Below, in pieces: positions 11,374 through 20,601 of a DNA stretch of 64,000 nt. The position numbers and the translations under genes are program-made. Source of the stretch: Yponomeuta sedellus. Lineage: Eukaryota > Arthropoda > Insecta > Lepidoptera > Yponomeutidae. A model generated the notes under the pieces. It ran no database searches. It saw nothing but the letters and a program-made list of their open reading frames with translations, and was not told the origin of the DNA. Position 1 is the stretch's first letter. Every line of letters starts with the position of its first letter. The DNA lies in the NCBI GenBank assembly GCA_934045075.1, contig OW203727.1, positions 16,118,861 to 16,182,860 on the forward strand, read 5' to 3'.

Positions 11374-11523
11374 TATCGTCATCATCGTCAGGCTATACTA
11401 GTCCACTGCTGGACATAGCCCTCCCCTAAAGAGTGCCACGTTGTGCTATCATAGGGGGTAATGCCCATAATCCCCACGCTGGGCATGCGGGTTGGGGATC
11501 GCAGTTCGGTGGAATTGTACTGC
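11374..11523 (-). mobile_element. Family A retroposon, 5'-truncated
   Basis: A 150-bp minus-strand copy flanked by a perfect 13-bp duplication ATTCTGATTAGCC (11361-11373 and 11524-11536). The left edge has a TCATCATCG run, the reverse of an RTE-style tail repeat, then CTAGTCCACTGCTGGAC. The truncated 5' end plus the target duplication shows retroposition. Confidence 0.85.
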
Positions 11524-11535
11524 ATTCTGATTAGC

Positions 11536-11827
11536 CCAATTTTTATAGAAATATTTGTGAAAGTGACAAAACAAAAGACTGTCTTCAAAGTCTTTCGGAA
11601 GCAATTGTTTCCCACCTCACCCATCGTTGTACTTCAAGTGCAAAGAACCCAACTGCGACCTAAACAGTGGCTAATGGCCCCATTTTTATTATAGAAATAT
11701 TTGTGAAAGTCACAAAACGAGAGACTTTCTTCAAAATCTTTTGGAAACTATTGTTTCCCACCTCACCCACCGTAGTAGTTCAAGTGCAAACGATCCAGCT
11801 CCGATCTAAACAGTGGCGAATGGCGAT
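11536..11827 (+). repeat. Tandem duplication, 146-bp period
   Basis: Two adjacent copies start at ATAGAAATATTTGTGAAAGT (11545 and 11691) and run through TTGTTTCCCACCTCACCCA to AAACAGTGGC. They differ at many positions, so the duplication is old. No coding function recognised. Confidence 0.8.
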
Positions 11828-12077
11828 GCGTGCGCGCTGGGTCAACGACCGGGCCGTTACGCGTTACGTAACACAACGTAGCTTACGGGTGTAGGCTTTA
11901 CTTGTTGTCAGTTGACTGGGAGACTGCGCATGCGGGAGTCTCTCCTTCATCTCCCTCACGCGTTTGAAAGTACTTTTCTTTCAGCATTTGTTTGTCCATT
12001 GGACACATTATGTCTCTTCATATATTTTCATTTAAGTCATTTTAGTGAGTTTAAATTTATTATTATTATTGTTTGAT

Positions 12078-12174
12078 AAATGATTATGGGCATTACCCCA
12101 TATGATAGCACAACGTGACCCTCTTTAGGCTATGTCCAGCAGTGGACTAGTATAGCCTGACGACGACGACGACG
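12078..12174 (+). mobile_element. Family A retroposon, 5'-truncated
   Basis: A 97-bp copy from ATTATGGGCATTACCCC to the tail GTCCAGCAGTGGACTAG, TATAGCCTGA and a (CGA)n run. Flanked by ATTGTTTGAT at 12068-12077 and 12175-12184. Confidence 0.8.
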
Positions 12175-12244
12175 ATTGTTTGATCATGTTGAACATATTC
12201 GAATAAACCATTTTTCTTACTTATACGACAAACTTGCTCTCCAC

Positions 12245-12536
12245 TCAATATCAAACATTGTAGGTATGTCCCCACTGCTGGGGCATGGGTCTCGTCCTAC
12301 ATTGCAGGAAGGTTAGGCCATACTCCACCACGGGGGCCAAATCCGGGTTGGTGGAGGATTGTAAGACAGTGGCGGGCCTTACTCTCAGAAGTTATCAAGC
12401 CACCCATAAGGCCTTGAGATGACTTAACGACTGTCATTACATGACAGCCGGCACCAACGGCTTAACTCAAGTGATTGATTGGAATCAATCACTTGAGTGA
12501 TTGAGTGATAACTCGGTTCGACTAACCCACGAGCGC
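12245..12536 (-). mobile_element. Family C 5S-derived SINE with internal deletion and foldback
   Basis: The 3' end of the element is at the left (TGTCCCCACTGCTGGGGC). The copy runs to GGCACCAACGGCTTAA, skips the 5S-like block, and continues with the 5' region, where 12465-12498 forms a perfect 16-bp-arm hairpin with a 2-nt loop. It ends CCCACGAGCGC. The box C-like motif is missing. Confidence 0.7.
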
Positions 12537-12767
12537 TTTATTACTCATTCGACATTTTTAAAAATAATTTAGTTTGTCGGGAGGGTATATAAGGGACTCC
12601 TGTGCAAAATTTCACGTTGTTTGACTAGCCAGCGTAGGTTATACAAAGTCCTATAAATTAGACCCACTTGAAAAGGGAACCATTTTTTGGGTTTAATACT
12701 TTACGGTTGTATTTGACTGTAAGTCTATTGCATAGATACTAAAAATTAATTTTGTTACTTTCTCCTT

Positions 12768-12856
12768 TTTCTTCTTCAGACTATATACGTCGACTGCTGG
12801 ACATAGCCTTCCCCTAAAGAGCGCTATAGCGCCCTGTCTTCAGCTTGCCGCGCAAT
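12768..12856 (-). pseudogene. RTE LINE 3' end fragment
   Basis: On the minus strand: GAAGACAGGGCGCTATAG, the GGGAAGGCTATGTCCAGCAG block and a TATATAGTCTGAAGAAG tail. It matches the C-terminal coding end plus 3' tail of the RTE relic at 16214-16512. Confidence 0.65.
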
Positions 12857-13898
12857 TTTTTTATGTTTAACAATTTTTTTAAATAAAATATTGTTACCTT
12901 TAACCATTTTTTCTACAGTCAAACTAAACCGCAACAAACAACAAACTAAAACAAACTATGTAATGTCTTATTTAATGTTTCGTGTGCTATAAAGTATGAT
13001 AATAAGAATTTCAAAATTGAAACGCCCAGATTTTTTTTTGTATATAAAAAATATATCGTAATCGGCTAAGATTTGACGAAGTTATTTTCTCGCACATAAT
13101 CCAAAGAAAGGGAAAATACGCGACAATATGAGACCCTCCTTCTTTTTTGTAGTCGGTATAAAATTACACGAAAACCCGGACGTCATAAAGACTCGACCGT
13201 AAACCTCACAGTTCGTTACATACTTCACCAGAACATTCACAATTAATTAAATTAACCAACTTAATCATTTAGCGCCAACACGAGATCGAGATTACGATAA
13301 AGCTTGTTATAATCATACTTTACGCGCTTTATGACCGCACCGAGGTTTCCACGCGTTCTTGCGCATTCACTTGCTAACGACATTTTCGCCTCGGCCAATT
13401 CGAGGTACATTGCGTAGCAAAGTCTACTTGTTAATCTGTGGGTTAATCGACTTTGTAATTTACTTCGAACTGTCAGAGTAAACCATGAATTGTAGTTGTA
13501 TTTAACAGGCTTCAGGTGTTATGCGTGATTTATACTTTATTATTGTTCCTTAAGAGATAAACTTGTAGCGTTTAAGCCAGCAATGTAGTCTGTATGTAAT
13601 TTGCTACAAAAATGTGTAGATTGACCTGCAGTCGACTTAACTATATGATATTTAGATTTGTATGATAATGGTAGACAGCACCACAATACAATTATGTCCA
13701 CTGTGGGAATGCGCCAGAGCGGCATCTAACCGAGAGGAAAAGCAAGACATCGGGAGGCATGCATCAGCTTATAATAAAATATCTTCATGAGGACCACGTT
13801 TGCTCTGTCCACAGCGTACCGATCAAGAACAAGAAGATTTACATTTTCATAAAGATTCATCACAATACAAATAAAATATTCATGACATTTTTTAATGT
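12857..13898. other. Unassigned DNA with one shared repeat
   Basis: No gene recognised. The segment 13425-13500 (TTAATCTGTGGGT..., GTCAGAGTAAACCATG...) has a diverged partner at 62436-62505, so it is a dispersed repeat of unknown type. Confidence 0.45.
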
Positions 13899-13955
13899 AG
13901 CCTATAAACTTATCACTGCAGGGCACAGGCCTTCTCTCAGAGAGAGAGAGAGAGT
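13899..13955 (-). mobile_element. Family B SINE tail fragment
   Basis: Reverse complement of the family B 3' end: AGCCTATAAAC, CACTGCAGGGCACAGGCC, TTCTCTCAGAGAGAG. Confidence 0.6.
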
Positions 13956-14041
13956 ATACGTTTCGTTTAAGGGTTGTAAGTTTTCTTACCGATTTTTTTC
14001 TTTAAAGATAAGGTATATTAGAACGAAAAAATGTCTAAGAT

Positions 14042-14170
14042 TTTAAAAACCTATTTAGAGGCAAAAAATTCCACCCATGCCGGAATTCGAATCCGCGACC
14101 TCTGGCTATCCTTGCCACGGATAGCCAGGATTGTCCTTAGCACGGGTTAGTGCATTAAAAATAACATAAT
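14042..14170 (+). mobile_element. Family D SINE, fold-back copy 1
   Basis: Flanked by an 11-bp duplication ATGTCTAAGAT (14031-14041 and 14171-14181). Between these lies an antisense family D segment starting TTTAAAAACCTATTTAGAGG and running to the anticodon arm (14102-14117). It joins head-to-head a sense segment that begins in the anticodon arm (CGGATAGCCAG) and jumps to the sense tail GATTGTCCTTAGCACGGG, GTGCATTAAAAATAA. Inverted 5' part and sense 3' tail share one target duplication, so the rearrangement arose during insertion. Confidence 0.85.
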
Positions 14171-14334
14171 ATGTCTAAGATATTTATGATTTTATTTCTT
14201 AGGTCCAAACCTTTTGCAAAAAATATACCAAATCTTTTACAATAATTAAAAATGTTCCAATTTGTGAGCAAAACGGAAGGATAGGCAGAAGTAAACGCTC
14301 TACGCAAGTAATGAAAACTTTGGCCTTTTCATTT

Positions 14335-14563
14335 GCGCCATAGGATGATTTACACAGCGTCCAGTGGCACCCTCACTCACACTAAATCAGTGAAGATATC
14401 AATCGGACGCTGCAGTGCCTTGAACATTGGTTTTTAGATGAAGTAGGCTTAAAGAGGACAAATAATCACATATTTTCGAGGGTATGTACCGTAGGTACTC
14501 TCTCTCTGAGAAAAGGCCTGTGCACTGCAGTGGGAAGTATATGCCTATCTAGGCATATACTTC
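14335..14563 (+). mobile_element. Family E retroposon-like repeat, copy 1
   Basis: Starts near GGATGATTTACACAGCGTCC, passes through CACTCACACTAAATCAGTGAAG and TTTTTAGATGAAG, and ends with TCTCTCTGAGAAAAGGCC, TGCACTGCAGTGGGAAGTATAT. The 3' block is the family B/RTE-like tail on a different body. Diverged copies start near 14585 and 16098. The head type is unknown. The tail end runs into the foldback at 14533-14564. Confidence 0.55.
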
Positions 14564-14603
14564 CTAGAGCACCTTTGTGCCAGATGGCACAAAGGTGCTC
14601 TAG
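14533..14603. repeat. Two adjacent perfect hairpins with 2-nt loops
   Basis: Hairpin 1: arms 14533-14547 and 14550-14564 (15 bp), loop TC. Hairpin 2: arms 14564-14582 and 14585-14603 (19 bp), loop GA. They share base 14564. They sit exactly at the junction of two family E copies, so the junction itself seems to have been made by fold-back synthesis. Confidence 0.9.
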
Positions 14604-14780
14604 TGCGAGTAAAGACTCACACTAGATAGGTGAAGATCCACTCGAACACTACAATGGCTAAAAAATTGATTTTTTAGATAAATAATTAAATTTTTTCGAG
14701 GATATGTACCGTACTCTCTCTCTTTCCCTCTTTCTCTGAGAGAAGGCCGGTACCCTGCAATGGGACGTATATAGGTTACA
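14585..14780 (+). mobile_element. Family E retroposon-like repeat, copy 2
   Basis: Same order of blocks as copy 1: TGGCACAAAGGTGC..., GACTCACACTAGATAGGTG, TTTTTTAGATAAAT, GGATATGTACCGTACTCTC, GAGAGAAGGCCGGTACCC, then TGCAATGGGACGTATATAGG, the RTE-like tail. It follows copy 1 in the same orientation. Confidence 0.55.
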
Positions 14781-15799
14781 TAAAAACAATGTACTAAAGT
14801 GAGGTTTAAACCTAGCAGCGGTCACGCACATTATTATGGATGTGACTCAAACCTCAGACACCTTGCATCGTAGGTAGACGATTTTTACATTTAGCTAAGT
14901 TCAGACATCAGCTGTCTTAGTTGTCACCCTGCCTACATCATTATTATTGGAGATCGTTTGCCACTGACCGCTCTTTAGATGAAGTACCTTGCTCAGCACA
15001 AACCAACAGAACAGGAACGAAAACATCGTTAGGACACTTAAGTAATAAACTGTTCATAATTAAACAAGATTTTTTCTCCAAAAATTAGGCAAGAGTTATT
15101 AACGCATAAATCACCGGTCTGGACTATATTCACCCTCCCCTTTATTAAACGTGCAGAGGACCAGCTAACTCAAACTATTATGAGGATCAATAACGGTTAC
15201 AATGGAATTGTGAAAGGGGGCTCATATTTTTATATTCATATAAAAAACACCAACTCTTCTGTTTCGTCCCTCAGGAGCTCTGAACATCAATTGTGGATTG
15301 TCAAGCTACTGATTTAAGGATCAATATTGTTTGGTTGCGCGTTTGTTGTTCACATCGTGTGCTTGGAATTCTTCTCGTTCATCCGTCAGAATATCAACCT
15401 TAGCCGGGTGAGATTAAAGTGCGATATACGTTGGTAATAGGGGAAGAAAGCTTCTCTAATATCATCTAGTGCCATAACGTGTATTGATTGAAGTGACTGC
15501 TGTTAGGTTTTTACATATCCCTCTCAGGGTGAGGGTGGGTGTATATTGGATGCTTACTTATCCTTGTTTACTTGTAACGCACTCGTGAGTTTACTTATGA
15601 AGATTTGCTTTTGATTAGTATTATGGGAGTTTGTTCTTTTAGCTCGCGAAGTGCTCTTCAGGCAATAAAACGTATGAGTAGATGGAATCAAATAAGGAAA
15701 GCTTTTGGCATTAATGAATAGACGGTTTATAAGTATGAAAAGCAAATTAATGATTTTTGGTCCTCAGTTAATAAGTGTGCATTTGTTCTGATTCGATGT
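14781..15799. other. Unassigned DNA
   Basis: No recognised gene or repeat family; the short ORFs have no recognisable domain. Confidence 0.4.
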
Positions 15800-16032
15800 T
15801 GGAAGTGTCTACAGATCAAGTGGAAATGGGCGGGAAACCTGGTGAGACGAGAAGACGGCAGATGGATTAGGGCAACCACAGAGAGGCGGCCGAGAACAGG
15901 ACGATGGTCAGTGAGCAGACCAGCAACGTGATGATCGGACGATATAGTTGACTTGGCGAAGGGTTCGTAGATGCGAATTGCCAGGGACCGTGAAAAACGG
16001 CATTTGGGGGAAAAGGCCTATACCCATCTGTG
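15800..16032 (+). pseudogene. RTE-type LINE ORF C-terminus, degraded
   Basis: Conceptual reading gives IKWKWAGNLVRREDGRWI, RRPRTGRW and, after stops, MRIARDREK and a WAAMG end followed by a (GATGAT)n tail. This is the standard C-terminal order of lepidopteran RTE ORFs (KWxWAGHxxRRxDGRW ... W.R.ARDR). In-frame stops show it is inactive. Confidence 0.65.
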
Positions 16033-16097
16033 GGCAGCAATGGGGTGATGATGATGATTCGTCCTGATTTAGAATAGTTCATTATGACAATTTTTTA

Positions 16098-16610
16098 CGT
16101 AGTGAGATGATTCATACAGCGCCACGTGGCACGTTTACTCACACTCAATGGGTAAAGGGATTATTCGGACACTGCAGTGGTTAGGAAGTTATTTTTAGAT
16201 GGAGAAGGCTAAATGAATGCAATTATCAACCAAAAGTTATCGACATAGCTCAGAGAATCAGCAAGCTGAAGTGGCAGTGGGCTGGCCAAATCTCGCAAAG
16301 AACCGACAACCGTTGGAGTAAACGTGTTCTTGAGTGGAGACCGCGACTCGGCAAACGTAGTGTAGGATACCCTCCGACCAGGTGGGAAGACAATCTGCGA
16401 AAAACTGCCGGCAGATGCTGGATGCGGCAAGCTGAAGACAGGGCGCTATGGAGCCCATCAGGGGAGGGCTATGTCCAGCAGTGGACTACATGATATAGCC
16501 TGAAGAAGAAGAAGAAGGCTAAAGGTTAATAAAAAATCATAATATTTTTGAGTGCATGTACCGAACTCACTCTCTGAGTGAAGGCATGTGCTTTGTTCTC
16601 GGCCGTTGGT
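16098..16610 (+). mobile_element. Family E repeat copy 3, split by an RTE insertion
   Basis: Left part 16098-16202 (GTGAGATGATTCATACAGCG to TTTTTAGATGG) and right part 16524-16610 (GAGTGCATGTACCGAACTC, TCTCTGAGTGAAGGC). The two halves are separated by the RTE fragment with its target duplication, so E is older than that insertion. Confidence 0.6.
16214..16512 (+). pseudogene. 5'-truncated RTE LINE: last 92 codons plus 3' tail
   Basis: Flanked by an 11-bp duplication AGAAGGCTAAA (16203-16213 and 16513-16523). From 16215 an uninterrupted frame encodes 92 codons to the TGA at 16491. It contains RISKLKWQWAG, RTDNRWSKRVLEWRPR, GKRSVGYPPTRWEDNL and GEGYVQQWTT, the classic C-terminus of lepidopteran RTE endonuclease/reverse transcriptase proteins. 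The stop lies inside the tail block GTCCAGCAGTGGAC, followed by TATAGCC and a (GAA)n run. Catalytic domains are absent because of 5' truncation. This is the clearest RTE 3' end in the window and the reference for the SINE tails. Confidence 0.85.
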
Positions 16611-18302
16611 CTATTGCTGTCTTGCCGGCCTACTATGGCAGGTGTTTTATCTGCGCTTACCACAGTCTAAATGATTTTTTTGCATAGAGTGTTCTTGATG
16701 AAGAACAAACCAAAAGTAATACAGTCTACCTTAGCAAATACTTTGTATTCGTCGCTTTTCCGGCGTACTACGAGTATAGAGAATATTCTTTTTTTGTCAT
16801 ATACTGGGTCCACATAGCGTTTGATATAAAATAAAACAGACCATATCAACACTCTTTTAGTTTTAAATTCACTGGAACATCACCGCGTTATGATTATCAT
16901 TGTCACGAAACGCCAGTAACATAACAATCATTTTCTCAGTCCCGGGAGGCCGAAAAATTCGCAACATTCAAAATGTAACTTCACATCACAACACACATTG
17001 GGGCAAAAAGAGCGGCAAAGCACACACAAGCACATACTCCGATGAGGTTGAATATTATACAACAAGAGATGCGAGGGCAACAGCGTCAAATGTTCCTCCT
17101 CCGGATTTTTTATTGTCCCTTTATTTATTGCTGGGTAGATTGAAAGGGGACGCCGACGTGAGAGATGATTGTGACGAGGCCCTCGCCCATGGCATCAAAT
17201 AAATACAACAGAATAACAAATAAATACAACAAAATATGGAGTAATACTCGTAGTATTTTATAAGCTGTGAAAAACCTTCAAATAACTTAATGAAATAACT
17301 TGTCCTGGAGAGTTGTGTTTGTTTCTTATCTGAATCAGATAAGAACACCGTATGCCATAGCAAAAGGTGTCCTAATCCTATTTTTTCTCGTTTATGACGG
17401 AGCATCTGGGCTATGATAAAACGAGAAAATACACATACAGTACAATTGTACAACTCAAGTCCATATGATGGCCTCCAGTTGGAATTGAACACACGATTTT
17501 TGTAATGTTGTGGTAGTCAGATTCCTGAAATGTTTATTGATTCATTGATGGAGAAATGTTTATTTTCACAAATAATATTTTTAAACGAACCAATTAACGA
17601 TACCCCAAACTATGGTATACACGAGAGACACGAAATTATCTTTAATTTAGGTGTAGGGAAGATGAAACATCTTTTTTAAGATTTAATTCTACCGCTTGGT
17701 CAGCGGGATCAATATACATACACAATATACATGCTTCTAATCATCTTTGAGCTAAGCAGTCAACAGACAAACATACAGACGGACATATAAGGCTTTCTTG
17801 TTGCCTATGGAACCCCAAAATCGGCAGCAATCGCAATTACGTGAGAACGTGTAGCGTAATATGAAGATTGTATAAGTACAATACTGATTGATAATTATCC
17901 ATAAATTTTGGCGACAATTCTAAGTCTTATCTTTTTTGTACAATTGCTATCTTTTTCTTAGTGCCTCTCCATCACTGGAGGTTGGCAGTCAGCTCTTTAC
18001 AGCGGTCTCTGTTTAGTACCATTCTCGAAAATCATGCGTGAGCTAGTTTGATTTTCAACATTAATTATACATTTTTGTCACACATTACCTACCTGTAAAA
18101 AATGTTTGTACTTTTCTGAATGTAAGGATGTTCGTATTAATAATGAAAATTCTTTATTCTATTCTTTATTCTGTACAGGTTTTAACGGCTGACGTCTTTC
18201 GTTCGGTTCAGCCTTCGCTTCAATCTTTACACGAAATTATTATCGTTTTGGTTACATTTCAAACTTCTCTTTAAATTACATGTTTATCATTACAATTTGT
18301 TA
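16611..18302. other. Unassigned DNA with one MITE-like patch
   Basis: No gene recognised. A 100-aa ORF at 16900-17202 has no recognisable domain. The segment 17690-17830 (ACCGCTTGGTCAGCGGG, ACAGACAAACATACAGACGG, CTATGGAACCCCAAAA) looks like the end of a common insect non-autonomous repeat; its class is uncertain. Confidence 0.4.
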
Positions 18303-18600
18303 AGACTTTAGCTAGTAGTTGGTTTGGACATGTGAAGAGGATGAAGAAGAAAGATCGACTAAACAAATATATATTGCGAATCTGAGTGGAGGGGCCGGTA
18401 AGGAACGTCCCAGGCGTACATGCGTCGACCAAATAGGGGATGTATTACCAAAGGAGAAGATAAAAAGTACCCGGAACTGGCGTGCGTGCATGTACTCGTA
18501 ACGACTTATGAACGTTGATGAAGCGAAGATGATCTGTCAGGATCGTAGCAAGTGGCAGTCCCTGGTCTCTGCCTACCCCTCTGGGTTACAGGCATGAGGT
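18303..18600 (+). pseudogene. LINE ORF C-terminus, frameshifted
   Basis: Homologous to 5735-5986. One frame gives WFGHVKRMKKKDRLN and then stops. A second frame continues KQIYIANLSGG, GKERPRRTCVDQIGDVL and RNWRACM. An inserted 7-nt piece (TACTCGT near 18493) shifts it again before CQDRSKWQSLVSAYPSG. At least two frame breaks make it a dead copy. Confidence 0.7.
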
Positions 18601-19792
18601 TATGTAATGTTATATTGTTCTGTTTAGCTAGTAATACTAAGGTTTCGATTTACACAGTCAAGTTTTTGCCTGTGTGAGTTGGACTTCCGAGATGGTCCGT
18701 CTGTTTTTATAAAATTTTGTGTCTGTGACGAGTCCCTCATCCAAGGACCGTATGCGACATAACTCAGTGTGTGGCTGTACTACAGACGCAGCGATGTCAT
18801 GTGAAGTCTGAGTAGTGACCGAAATTAAATTGGAGGAAACACCTTTTTGTTTTGCGAGTTAGGAAAGCTTTTAAGGAAAGTTGAGCGAAAAACTGATTGG
18901 CGATTAGGATAAAGTTGTTTTTGGTGCTCTGCGAGGTCTGTTAGGGAGTCAATTATGCCCAAAAAATCATAAGTTGTATATTATTACACAATTTCATACA
19001 ATGCAGCACATCTTAAGTCCCTTCAACATCCGAGTATTTACGTTAAATCGAATCGTATCGTAATAAAGTAACTGGCTGGTTATCAGTAGAATTTCCTAGT
19101 ATGCCTGGGAAATAAAAAGAAGGAAATTGTTGTCAAAATTATATAGTTTGGCGAAATCTGGGCAAATGACTAGACGAATAGTGAGCGCCCTAAATAGACT
19201 AATGAATAACAGGAATAAGTACTTAGTGCCAAAGCGGGCATTGCGAAAATCTGTTTAATCCAGCCGACGGCAACTTTTCAACAAAATCAATACCGGATAG
19301 CGTTACAACACATTTTACCTTCCCATAAATGCCCTACCCTGAAACCACTGCAACAGAAGTTATGTTTCGATATGAAATCATTTATTTGAATCAATTTACA
19401 CACTATATTTTACATGCATACCAATGCTAGGATTGGATTAGATTCTAATCATAACAGGGATATCGATTAAATGAATGAATTGTAATTCTTTATTTCTCTC
19501 AAAACAAGTTAGAACAAAGGCGAGCAGTAATTAATAATATTTTGATTACCATAAAACGACTAGACTAGATTGATATAAGACATGTAGGGGAATGAGAAAA
19601 GATTTTATTATTAATAATTCTTTATGGCATGTGTTGTACGAGATGGACTGACGATTTGCACAAAGTGACAGGAAACGACTCGGTGCGTGAAGCCCAAGAC
19701 CGAACCGAACGGCGCGGATCGAAAAAAAAATCCTGCGCTCGGCTTTGTTGGCTGAAGATTGAAGAAGAAGAGGTTTGTGATTACACAAATTT
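18601..19792. other. Unassigned DNA
   Basis: No recognised gene. The segment 19473-19515 (AATTCTTTATTTCTCTC) resembles the reverse of a LINE poly-A end but is too short to classify. Confidence 0.35.
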
Positions 19793-19838
19793 ACATTTTG
19801 TGTAAAACATCACACTAGTGATATTTTACACAAAATGT
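19793..19838. repeat. Inverted repeat next to the Gypsy insertion
   Basis: Arms 19793-19813 and 19818-19838 (21 nt) pair with one mismatch around a 4-nt loop (ACTA). It lies 22 bp left of the target duplication of the LTR element. Confidence 0.8.
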
Positions 19839-19865
19839 CAACTTGTCTTAAATCAGAGAGGAGGC

Positions 19866-20051
19866 TGTTATGTTTCTTCCAAGATAAACTCAATTTATAT
19901 TGCAGAAGACTTTTATTTCTTTTCACACCTTATTACACCAAGCCCGCCATCTTAAAAGAGAGAGTTACACCACAGTGGCGCCTCCTAACCAACAAAACTA
20001 AAACTATTTATTTTGCTTGCATTCTGAATGTATTATTATTTTATCACAACA
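19866..20051 (-). repeat. 3' LTR of G1
   Basis: 186 bp, TG...CA termini with the longer inverted ends TGTT/AACA. On the minus strand it contains AATAAA-type polyadenylation signals. No difference from the other LTR by eye. Confidence 0.95.
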
Positions 20052-20059
20052 TCTCCCTC
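20052..20059 (-). other. Polypurine tract of G1
   Basis: On the minus strand GAGGGAGA directly abuts the 3' LTR, the expected site for plus-strand priming. A second purine run (GGGGGG near 20074) lies just upstream. Confidence 0.75.
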
Positions 20060-20182
20060 ATTAAGTCCAAGAACCCCCCAATTATACAATATTAGACATC
20101 ATAGGTTTTAATTATTTCAATGTTCATTACTGAATTTAAATCTCTACATTAACAAAACAATATAACTCTAGAAATCAAATTA

Positions 20183-20460
20183 AAAGGGAATTGTTTAACA
20201 CCCTGTTTAAATCAAAGCTACAGAAACAAAATATAAAGGAATTGTTTTGACACCCTGTATAAATAAAAATTAAGAAAGGAATTGTTTTGACACCCTGCAT
20301 AAATTAAAGTTAGGTACTCTAATCAAAACAGCAGTTTTTATCGACACATTGTATAAATTAAGTTAGACAAATTATAAATGGATTGGGTCAACGCCCTGTA
20401 TAAAGTTACATAAAACAAAACATGAAGGGATTTTTCCGACACCCTATATAAATTAAAGTT
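20183..20460 (-). repeat. Degenerate tandem repeats in the G1 3' UTR
   Basis: About six units of 40-53 bp, each with a core like GGAATTGTTTTGACACCCTG followed by TATAAATTAAA (plus-strand reading). Units begin near 20187, 20238, 20278, 20328, 20381 and 20428. They are non-coding and sit between the gag-pol stop and the PPT. Confidence 0.8.
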
Positions 20461-20601
20461 TTTCTTCACAATTCAAAACATTAAAAATTAATTAGCTGTC
20501 TATAAGTGTTCTAGGTAATACATTATGAAATTACAGTTTATAGCAGTACTCTGTTATCAAAATGTTTCTTACGCTTAAATTAGAGTTACATACTAATTAA
20601 T

